Assembly (NCBI RefSeq): GCF_050003625.1
Contig: NC_134400.1
Location: 191,113,726 to 191,177,725, forward strand
Length of the DNA stretch: 64,000 nt
Source: Haematobia irritans
Taxonomy: Eukaryota; Arthropoda; Insecta; Diptera; Muscidae
Direction: 5' to 3'
The stretch's first letter is position 1. Each line of letters starts with the position of its first letter. A model generated the notes under the pieces. It saw nothing but the letters and a program-made list of their open reading frames with translations, was not told where the DNA came from and ran no database searches. The position numbers and the translations under genes are program-made. Shown here in pieces: positions 49,695-57,838 of the stretch.

Positions 49695-50530
49695 CTTACA
49701 ACTAGAGAGACAACTCTCCTCCAGTGTAAGGGGAAAACAATGAATGGTAATAAGGACTTACGGCTTGGGGGATAGGAAAGGGGAACTTACGACTAGAGAG
49801 ACAACTCTCCTCTAGTGTAAGAGGGGTAAGAGAAGGGAGGGAGGACTTACGGCTAGAGAGACAACTCTCCTCTAGTGTAAGAGGGGGGAAAGAACGGAAA
49901 GGAGGACTTACGGCTAGAGAGACAACTCTCCTCTAGTGTAAGAGGGGGGAAAGAAGGGAAATGAGGACTTACGGCTAGAGAGACAACTCTCCTCTAGTGT
50001 AAGAGGGGGAAAAGAAGGGAAAGGAGGACTTACGGCTAGAGAGACAACTCTCCTCTAGTGTAAGAGAAGGGAGGGAGGACTTACGGCTAGAGAGACAACT
50101 CTCCTCTAGTGTAAGAGGGGGGAAAGAAGGGAAAGGAGGACTTACGGCTAGAGAGACAACTCTCCTCTAGTGTAAGAGGGGGAAAAGAAGGGAAAGGAGG
50201 ACTTACGGCTAGAGAGACAGCTCTCCTCTAGTGTAAGAGGGGGAAAAGAAGGGCAAGGAGGACTTACGGCTAGAGAGACAACTCTCCTCTAGTGTAAGGA
50301 GGTTAAGGAGAAGGGAATACTAACGACTAGAGAGACAACTCTCCTCTAGTGTAAGAAGGGGGAAAAGAAAGGAAAAGGAGGGCTTATGGCTAGAGAGACA
50401 ACTCTCCTCTAGTGTATAAAGGTGGGGAAAAAAAAGAAAAAGGAGAACTTACGGCTAGAGAGACAACTCTCCTCTAGTGTAAGAACGGGGAACAGGTGTG
50501 GAGGGACTAGAGAGACAACTCTCCTCTAGC
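49695..50530. repeat. Tandem hairpin array in nested 5' LTR (transcribed leader)
   Basis: Counterpart of 42410-43250, five bases shorter because of the indel. Here the array lies in the predicted R-U5 leader, upstream of gag. In the transcript sense most units read: pyrimidine tract, CTTACACTAG, about 21 bases ending CTAGCC, then GTAAGTCC. Each unit thus looks like a 3' splice site followed by a 5' splice site, as well as a hairpin. Confidence 0.85.
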
Positions 50531-50576
50531 ACACTACTCAATACGGTCTACAATAGTTACTGATATGCCACCCTTT

Positions 50577-50653
50577 ACTCACCGTGTCGATGTTGCCTCC
50601 TTGGTTGCTGTCGTCCAACTGACCCCATGTCACACACTGCCTGTCCTTTTATA
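50577..50653 (-). promoter_or_regulatory. Nested LTR promoter: TATA, initiator and adjacent splice donor
   Basis: Minus-strand TATAAAAG lies at 50653-50646 and TCAGTT at 50622-50617, whose A (50620) is 33 bases downstream of the first T of TATA: textbook spacing. A second TATAAAAG lies further upstream, near 50690. About 38 bases downstream of the start is CG followed by GTGAGT at 50582-50577, a good 5' splice site, so the hairpin leader may be partly spliced out. The same set in the 3' LTR is at about 43297-43373. Confidence 0.7.
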
Positions 50654-50916
50654 CGTTTCACCAGCAGACGTAATAGGTGATGGTCACCTTTTATATTATA
50701 TTAGTCTACTTTACTTACTTACTCTAGCTTGTAGGGTACTAACTTAAAATTTAATCCATAAGTCTAATTCAATTCAATTTAACAAAATTTTAATTCATTA
50801 ATAAAAAACAAAAGAATTCCAATATATTATATAATACATATAACTAAAAAAAAATGGTAGCAAATTCAAATTAGAATGTGGGGTCGAAAACGATCAGCGT
50901 GACTTTCGGCGTCACA

Positions 50917-50920
50917 ACTG
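50917..50920. repeat. Nested element target-site duplication, right copy (ACTG)
   Basis: Matches 41976-41979 and marks the exact junction where BEL leader sequence resumes. Confidence 0.9.
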
Positions 50921-52471
50921 ACCTACAACAACTTTGAGACACATACTTACCTTTTGAAGATTACGTCTTAAAAAATTCGCGACTTTTTTTTCGAATTTTT
51001 TGTGCGAAAGTTACACTTAGAGAAATATACGTACACTTACCCCTGGAAAAGTTTTTGAACACCCATACAAATTTGAAAACTACAATACATACTTACCCTT
51101 GGAAATTTTGTGTAACCATTTTGGGGAAAGACTCATACAAATTTATTCTACGGAAAATTATATCCTGGAATACCAATACATAACTTCTGCTATTTATTTT
51201 ATTTGACCCGTTTTAGAAGCTCATACTAATACAATTTACCTTAACATTATTCTGGATTATGTCATTTCATGCTGGAAATTTATTAACATATTTTTTTTTG
51301 ATTGTGGTGAATTTGCTTTGTACACACATTTATTTGTTGTTGAAAAAATAATTTGATTTCACATGAAAGTATTCTATGTTTCGCAACGGAAAATTTTTAT
51401 GGTTGATAACGACTCGAAGTGTGAAAATTGTTTACTTTGACCCAATTATATGAGCGGTTTTTGATTTGTTAAAAAAAAAATATATACTTTATATAATTTT
51501 TTGGTGGAGAGAGAACTGAAACTTTCGAAGCGGCTACATATACAAACTTCGATAATGCCCCCTCGTATACATATTTCCATTCGGTATTTGACAAAATGAC
51601 TTAAGTCCAATTGAGATAAATTCTACCATTAATTTGCTTAAATGAACTAAGTCAAAAATTTTATAAAGCCAGATTTTGGGATTAATATCTACGACCATAT
51701 TATTGAACGTTTCAAATAATTTTTCCACAACGTTCCCCATACATCCGAATGCAAAATTTAGCAAAATTATTTTTAATATTTGAAATTTTTAAAAATTTCC
51801 TTTGGATGAAGACTCTTATTTAAATTTGGAATCGGTTGGCAATATTCACTTTTCTGTGAAATTACTTATGGGATTTTAAGATTTGGCAAAAATTCCGTAA
51901 ATTTTAGTTTGATTTTCTGATGGTATCCGTTGGTAATCTTGTCTGTAAAATCTTCGTATGCTGATGACTCGACCCATTAATTTACAGAGTGATACAAATA
52001 CCATGTTGGTTCTTGAGGAAAATTTCATTGTGTAAAAAACGTATGTCAAATGTCGAAACTTGTTGTCTGACTTTACGGTGGTCACATACAAAATAACCCA
52101 AGTCATTTTTATTGAAAATCAACTCGTTTTTCCTGAGATAATGTAATTGATATTTTGAAGTTCATTATTGACGGCTATTGTGAATTTCGAATGTTTCTGT
52201 CATTATTGTTGCCTTATTCTGGAACTGACCCGATGATGATATTTCTTCTGGCTTCGAAAGTTTTGTAAATTTGTGAAAGTAATTGATTATATAACGCAAT
52301 TTTCTTCCTATATATACAAATACAGCGTTACTATTTTTTGCGAATAACTCTTCAAAATTGTTCGAAAATTTTTAGTAAGCAGTTAAATTTCGCATACACT
52401 TATCAGTTTGTTCATCTTTGCAAAGTTTTGTCGTATCGAAATTTTTGACTTAAGACCCCAAACTGAGTAAA
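50921..52471 (+). other. BEL 5' leader, distal part
   Basis: AT-rich noncoding sequence up to the gag-pol ATG. ATACTTACC occurs at 50943 and 51089, with a related CACTTACC near 51034, continuing the LTR motif series. Two minus-strand open frames of 76 codons (51534-51764, 51876-52106) have no recognisable features and I do not call them genes. Together with 41382-41979 this gives a leader of about 2.15 kb before the nested insertion, which is unusually long. Confidence 0.6.
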
Positions 52472-55400
52472 ATGGAGAAAATTATTCGAGAAAAATTTGC
52501 CAACAGCATTAATGATTTAAATGATTTTGAGAGCATTTATGCTGTGGCAAAAACTACTGAAAACATTCGGGAACTTGAAGCCCTAAGAGCAGAAGTTGAG
52601 ACCCTATGGACAAACGTTAAAAAATCATATTTGGATTGTCGCGATTACGTTCCACAAGGGGATGAACAGGCAATTGACAAATCAAAACTTCGTACCCACT
52701 ATAGTGAGGCAATGTCGTCATATAAACGTGTTCTGAGTGCAATTAATGCGGATATAATCGCCTTAAAAGATCAGGTTTCCAAAGAAAAGGAAGAAAGGCA
52801 ATCGTTTGGGACCCCTCCTACTACTAGTGATTTTTCAACAGCATTAAGACTGCCTCCCTGTGACACAGACATTTTCAGAGGGGGATATTCAGCGTGGCCA
52901 TCTTTTAGGGATTTATTTTCCGCCATCTATATTAACAACTCTCGACTCAGCAATGTCGAAAAACTTTTCCACTTGACCCAAAAAACATCTGGTGAAGCAA
53001 GGGAAATAATTAATAATGTTCCACTCACAAACGACGGGTTTACATTGGCATGGAAAAATTTGAAAGATCGTTACGAGAACAAAAGAATGCAGGTTAATGA
53101 ACAATTGAAAATAATTTTTAATTTACCAAATGTTTCTGTCGATTCAAGTCAATCGGTTCAAAAGCTGCAACGGACAGTAAATACTTGTATTCAAACCTTA
53201 GAAACATTGGATATAGAAGTCAAGCAATGGGACCCAATCTTAATTTATCTTTGTTCTGCAAAATTGCCAAGACCCTTTCTAGAAGAATTCGAAAGTTCTT
53301 TAGAGGATTGCAAGACTCTTCCAACTTGGCATCAATTCGATCTTTTTTTGACTCATAAATTTAAAACTCTCGAGTCAGTGGGAAATATAAAGCCAATTTT
53401 CAGTAGGCAAAACCAGGATAAGTCCGAAAGCCATCGTTATAAACCAGATAAAGGGAAATTTATCAATAGTTTTCAAACGAACGTCTCACGAAAAACCCAA
53501 CACACTGGGGGTAAAAATAGGTTCGATTCCAAATTGTCGTCCGGAAAACAAAATCAAAACAGACAAACTTGTCCACTTTGTAAAGAAAGGCATTTTATTC
53601 GGGATTGTCCGAAGTTTATTGAAAAAACTGTGAACGACAGAATTCATGTGGTTAAAATTTCACATCTTTGTTATAATTGTCTTTCGTCCAATCATGGCAT
53701 TAAAGACTGTAAAAGCAATTACACTTGTCGGGAATGTAACATGCGGCATCACACAATGTTACACAAGGGAACCGAAATCCAATCTAGTAGTCATGACCCA
53801 ATAAGAGACGTAGTACGACCTAGTATTAGTGCTTCGGCTTTAACAACACAAATACAGTCCACTCCAAACATGGAAAACAACATTACAACTTTGACCCTTC
53901 AAGATGATCAAACTTGTGCGTATCATCCCAGGGGTACATTACTTTTCACGGCTTTGGTCCAAATCGAATCTCGCGGACAATTGTTTGATGCCAGAGCGAT
54001 CATTGACTCTGGATCTCAATCCACTTTCATATCTGAAAAACTTAAAAATAAACTGTGTTTGCCAACTAGACGAAATTTAGTACATATTACAGGAGTTAGT
54101 GAGATGTTGGCAGAAACTTCTACAAAAGCTTGTCTTTTCAATTTACATTCTCGTCTAGACCCTAGTTTTCATTTAGAAGTTTGGGCTCCTGTTTTGCGGA
54201 CCCTTCCCTCAAATTTACCAGCACAAAACCTAGATTTATCACAACTTAGGGATGTTGTCAACCTTGAATTGGCAGATCCAAAATTCTACATCAGTCAACC
54301 CGTTGATCTTCTAATTGGAATGGATATAGGACCCTTAATTTTTGATATTGATACTCCTATGAAATCAATGGGCTCTTTATTGGCTCAACATACTGTTTTT
54401 GGGTGGATTGTTGGTGGTCCAATAATTCAAGAAAAGGGGAACAAGCACCGAATTTCTTTACATAACACTGTTTCCATTGAAAATATTCTCACTCGTTTTT
54501 GGGAGGTGGAGGAAATCCCAAAAAAGATTTTGAGATCAGAAGATGATGCATTTTGCGAATTAAACTTCAAAAACACTACAAAGCGTAATGAACAGGGCAG
54601 ATATATTGTGACCCTCCCATTTAAAAGTTGTGAAGAGTTAGGAAATTCTCGAAATATCGCAATGGCACAATTTTTCCGAATGGAGAGGAAGTTAATGAAG
54701 ACCCCTGAGATAAAGGCACAATATGACCAAACAATTTTAGAATATGTGGAGCTTGGACACATGAGAAAAATTTCGCATCAAGAAATCGCTAAGACTCCGA
54801 ATTATTATTTGCCGCATCATGCGGTAATTAAGCCTGATCGGTTGACAACGAAACTTCGGGTGGTTTTCAACGCTTCATGCCCTTCGTCAAACAAGCGAAG
54901 TCTCAATGATAATTTGTTTGCGGGACCCATTCTCCAGCAAGATCTTGTATTACAAATTTTGAAATGGAGATTCTTTAAGTATGTTTATAGTGCGGATGTC
55001 ACAAAGATGTACAGACAAATACTGCTCGACAGAAATCAGACAAAATATCAGCGTATACTTTTTAGAAAATCTCCCACAGACCCCTTAGAAGACTTTGAAC
55101 TCTTAACAGTCACTTTTGGAGTTAACTGTGCTCCATTCCTTGCAATCCGGACACTTCTTCAACTTGCAGAAGATGTGGCAGACACATATCCGCTTGCGTC
55201 AAAAATTATACGGGAGAACTTATACGTTGATGATGTTTTAGCTGGCGCGCACACTGTTGAAGACGCTATTAAATCTCGTAAAGAGCTAATTCTAGCCTTG
55301 GACTCTGCGGGTTTTCAGCTAATGAAGTGGACGTCTAATAATCACAACGTTATTCAAGATTTGCCTTCCGAACAAGTGCTTCCACTTAATTGGTTGGATT

Positions 55401-57778
55401 TATCTGAGGATTCATCAACCAAGACACTAGGAGTTAGGTGGAACATATCGGGGGATTATTTCACATTTAATCAGCCAACCATGGATGTTAGGCAAAACTA
55501 CACCAAAAGAGAAGTTTTATCTTCTATTGCAAAATTATTTGACCCGTGTGGATGGTTAGCTCCAGCAATTGTGATAGCCAAATTGGTTATGCAGCAAATA
55601 TGGCTGGACAAAATCGACTGGGATGACCCTTTAAAGACAATTACTCTCATGAATTGGCAAAATTTCGTAAAAAATAGCGGCGCTATTAATTCTGTCAAAA
55701 TTCCTAGATGGATTAAATTTATCCCTAGTTCAAAAATAGAGATTCACGGTTTTTGCGATGCATCCGAGAGTGCATATGGGGCAGCTTTATATATTAGGGT
55801 CGAACTCCAAGATCACAAAGTTGAAACTCATCTGATTGCTGCTAAGACCCGCGTGGCTCCAATTAAAAAGATTTCTTTGCCCCGACTCGAGTTGTGCGGA
55901 GCAGTTTTGCTTTCTAAATTAGCATCAACAACCATTACAAATCTTCAAATCTCAAATTACTCAACTCAATTTTGGACAGATTCTACAATCGTGTTAGCGT
56001 GGTTAAAGAAGCCTCCCTGTGCGTGGAGTACATTTGTGGGAAATCGTGTTTCTGAAATTCTGGAAAATGTTGGCAATGATAAATGGCAACATGTTGACTC
56101 CAAAGATAACCCAGCTGATGTGGCTAGTAGAGGTTGTACGCCTTCTGAATTAGAATCACATCATTTATGGTGGCATGGGCCACAATGGTTGAAGTTACCT
56201 AGAGACAGATGGCCGAAATTTGAAATTTTGGGAGACACAAATTTAGAATCAAAGACTGTGAAGGTTTTAACTGCTTCCACTTTTGAAGACCCTTTGGAGC
56301 GATTCTCTTCACTACCACGCGCTTACAGGGTAATGAGTTATGTTTTACGGTTTTGGAGAAACACTGGGCAAAATAGATCACATCTTAGAATTTCGACCCA
56401 GGAGATAGCTCCAGAAGAAATTCAAGAAACAAAACGACGGTTGCTCATTATGACTCAAAGTCAATATTTGGCACATGAGTACACGAATTTAGTAAATAAT
56501 ATCAAAATTCCGTCTACCAGTAGTTTGCTAACAATGAATCCATTTATTGACTCACACGGGGTTATGCGGTCCAACGGACGACTTGTACAGTCACCCGTTC
56601 TAAGTTATAATGAAAGACATCCTATTCTTTTGCCATATGATGCTCGGTTCACACAACTTTTGGTAGAGTTTACTCATAAAGTTACTCTTCATGGTGGTAA
56701 TCAACTTATGACTCGTGTTTTGAGATCGGAATTCTGGATATTCCGATTAAAACCTTTGGTGAAGAAAGTGATACATAACTGTAAGACTTGCATTTTATTT
56801 AAACGACACACACAATCTCAGATAATGGCCTCACTTCCACCTGAACGTACCTTTCTTTCCCGACCATTTACTAACACAGGGGTGGATTTTGCAGGGCCTT
56901 TCAATATTAAGAACTATAAAACGAGGGTCTGTTTGATAACAAAGGGCTATATATGTATCTTCGTATGTTTTGCAACAAAGGCTGTTCACTTGGAAGTCAC
57001 AAGTGATTTATCGTCTCAATCTTTTCTTGCGGCTTTTTCGCGATTTATTGCTCGAAGAGGTTGTCCGTCATGTATCTACTCCGATAATGGGAAGAATTTT
57101 ACTGGAGCTGCAGAACTTCTCCGAAAAGATCGCCTTCAGTTTCTAAAAACACTTCAGACCCAAACTTTGCAACTGTATTCTAATAATAATCTTATCTGGA
57201 AATTTATACCCCCTGGCGCCCCCCACATGGGCGGTTTGTGGGAAGCGGGTGTGAAATCTCTGAAAACCCACTTACGAAAATTTATTCCCAGTATGAGCTT
57301 CACTTTTGAAGAATTGTCCACGATTCTAGCTCGTATAGAAGCTTGCATGAATTCTAGGCCTTTACATAAAGCGAGCGACGACCCTAATGATTTTTCACCT
57401 TTGACTCCTGGCCATTTTTTAATCGGTAACTCCATGTTGGCTCCGGCAGAGCCCGATATTTCTGGCCAGGATGTAACTCTCGCAAACCGATGGCAACGCC
57501 TCAAAATTATATCACAATATTTTTGTATGCGGTGGAAGTCAGAATATCTCAATGATTTGCACCGTCGAACCAAATGGAAATACCAACAAGACAATCTTAA
57601 AGAAAATGATCTCGTTGTCATCAAAGATGACAGGTTTCCTCCAACCGAATGGGCAATGGGTCGTATCGAAAAAACTTATCCAGGAACAGACCAAAATACT
57701 CGAGTAGTTGACATACGAACATCTAGAGGGACAATAAGTAGACCCATCACCAAAATTGTCAAACTATTTTCCGCCTGA
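52472..57778 (+). CDS. BEL/Pao gag-pol polyprotein
   Basis: One uninterrupted frame of 1768 codons from an ATG in the context AAAATGG. Gag: coiled N-terminus, then a DUF1759-like capsid region at about 120-300. Nucleocapsid: C367/C370/H374/C379, C400/C403/H408/C413 and C419/C422/H426/H431. Aspartic protease: DSG at 512-514, with PVDLLIGMDIG near 610 (DUF1758-like). Reverse transcriptase: YSADVTKMYRQI near 839 and YVDD at 918-921. RNase H: D1096, E1140, D1170. Integrase: H1402/H1407/C1437/C1440, then D1472, D1538 and E1591. A DUF5641-like C-terminal domain spans about 1665-1765. Gag and pol share one frame, as in most BEL elements. All catalytic residues look intact. The stop TGA is followed by CTA and the frame stays open to 58801, so a fraction of product may extend into the next gene. 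Confidence 0.95.
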   Translation: MEKIIREKFANSINDLNDFESIYAVAKTTENIRELEALRAEVETLWTNVKKSYLDCRDYVPQGDEQAIDKSKLRTHYSEAMSSYKRVLSAINADIIALKDQVSKEKEERQSFGTPPTTSDFSTALRLPPCDTDIFRGGYSAWPSFRDLFSAIYINNSRLSNVEKLFHLTQKTSGEAREIINNVPLTNDGFTLAWKNLKDRYENKRMQVNEQLKIIFNLPNVSVDSSQSVQKLQRTVNTCIQTLETLDIEVKQWDPILIYLCSAKLPRPFLEEFESSLEDCKTLPTWHQFDLFLTHKFKTLESVGNIKPIFSRQNQDKSESHRYKPDKGKFINSFQTNVSRKTQHTGGKNRFDSKLSSGKQNQNRQTCPLCKERHFIRDCPKFIEKTVNDRIHVVKISHLCYNCLSSNHGIKDCKSNYTCRECNMRHHTMLHKGTEIQSSSHDPIRDVVRPSISASALTTQIQSTPNMENNITTLTLQDDQTCAYHPRGTLLFTALVQIESRGQLFDARAIIDSGSQSTFISEKLKNKLCLPTRRNLVHITGVSEMLAETSTKACLFNLHSRLDPSFHLEVWAPVLRTLPSNLPAQNLDLSQLRDVVNLELADPKFYISQPVDLLIGMDIGPLIFDIDTPMKSMGSLLAQHTVFGWIVGGPIIQEKGNKHRISLHNTVSIENILTRFWEVEEIPKKILRSEDDAFCELNFKNTTKRNEQGRYIVTLPFKSCEELGNSRNIAMAQFFRMERKLMKTPEIKAQYDQTILEYVELGHMRKISHQEIAKTPNYYLPHHAVIKPDRLTTKLRVVFNASCPSSNKRSLNDNLFAGPILQQDLVLQILKWRFFKYVYSADVTKMYRQILLDRNQTKYQRILFRKSPTDPLEDFELLTVTFGVNCAPFLAIRTLLQLAEDVADTYPLASKIIRENLYVDDVLAGAHTVEDAIKSRKELILALDSAGFQLMKWTSNNHNVIQDLPSEQVLPLNWLDLSEDSSTKTLGVRWNISGDYFTFNQPTMDVRQNYTKREVLSSIAKLFDPCGWLAPAIVIAKLVMQQIWLDKIDWDDPLKTITLMNWQNFVKNSGAINSVKIPRWIKFIPSSKIEIHGFCDASESAYGAALYIRVELQDHKVETHLIAAKTRVAPIKKISLPRLELCGAVLLSKLASTTITNLQISNYSTQFWTDSTIVLAWLKKPPCAWSTFVGNRVSEILENVGNDKWQHVDSKDNPADVASRGCTPSELESHHLWWHGPQWLKLPRDRWPKFEILGDTNLESKTVKVLTASTFEDPLERFSSLPRAYRVMSYVLRFWRNTGQNRSHLRISTQEIAPEEIQETKRRLLIMTQSQYLAHEYTNLVNNIKIPSTSSLLTMNPFIDSHGVMRSNGRLVQSPVLSYNERHPILLPYDARFTQLLVEFTHKVTLHGGNQLMTRVLRSEFWIFRLKPLVKKVIHNCKTCILFKRHTQSQIMASLPPERTFLSRPFTNTGVDFAGPFNIKNYKTRVCLITKGYICIFVCFATKAVHLEVTSDLSSQSFLAAFSRFIARRGCPSCIYSDNGKNFTGAAELLRKDRLQFLKTLQTQTLQLYSNNNLIWKFIPPGAPHMGGLWEAGVKSLKTHLRKFIPSMSFTFEELSTILARIEACMNSRPLHKASDDPNDFSPLTPGHFLIGNSMLAPAEPDISGQDVTLANRWQRLKIISQYFCMRWKSEYLNDLHRRTKWKYQQDNLKENDLVVIKDDRFPPTEWAMGRIEKTYPGTDQNTRVVDIRTSRGTISRPITKIVKLFSA

Positions 57779-57801
57779 CTATGCGTGTGCTCTATAGTCA
57801 G
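57775..57801 (+). promoter_or_regulatory. Hairpin containing the gag-pol stop codon, readthrough-type context
   Basis: CTGACTAT at 57775-57782 and ATAGTCAG at 57794-57801 form a perfect 8-bp inverted repeat with an 11-base loop. The stop TGA (57776-57778) is inside the 5' arm and is followed by CTA. TGA-CTA is the stop context associated with efficient readthrough in metazoan and alphavirus messages. The next gene is in the same frame (57839 minus 52472 is 1789 codons) with no other stop between. Stimulatory hairpins usually start several bases after the stop, so the role of this one is uncertain. Confidence 0.65.
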
Positions 57802-57820
57802 CTTAGCATGGTACTCGCAG

Positions 57821-57836
57821 CATTTTTTATTTTCAG
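57821..57836 (+). promoter_or_regulatory. Candidate 3' splice site before BEL second gene
   Basis: CATTTTTTATTTTCAG is a strong-looking polypyrimidine tract with a CAG acceptor. Exon sequence would begin AC and then ATGG, placing the second gene's ATG three bases into the exon. Candidate donors are at 41515 and 41784 in the leader. If used, gag-pol and the entire nested element would be removed as an intron. Confidence 0.55.
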
Positions 57837-57838
57837 AC

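Larger units (their letters stand above)
41980..50916 (-). mobile_element. Ty3/gypsy-type LTR retrotransposon nested in the BEL leader
   Basis: An 8937-bp element with TGTAAC...GTCACA ends, LTRs of 1657 and 1652 bp, a tRNA-Lys-type primer site, gag, -1 frameshift, pol (protease, RT, RNase H, integrase order typical of Ty3/gypsy), a polypurine tract and no env-like frame. Transcription runs right to left. It is visibly more GC-rich than the BEL element around it. LTRs differ by one substitution (42474 against 49759) and one 5-bp indel (43031-43035 absent from the right copy, inside the tandem repeats). The long repeat-filled LTR, 4-bp duplication and tRNA-Lys priming recall the Osvaldo/Ulysses group, but that placement is inference. 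Confidence 0.95.
49265..50916 (-). repeat. Nested element 5' LTR
   Basis: A 1652-bp LTR that drives the element. U3 is short (50916 to 50621) and AT-rich; the remaining roughly 1.36 kb from the predicted start is transcribed and contains the hairpin array. Near the upstream end, minus-strand GTGAC and GTCAC flank a 7-base loop. Confidence 0.97.

Noticed and set aside
57785..57838. Extending the BEL second gene upstream to 57785
   Set aside because: That start would be GTG. The first ATG is at 57839 and sits directly after a splice-acceptor-like sequence. The upstream codons matter only if the gag-pol stop is read through.
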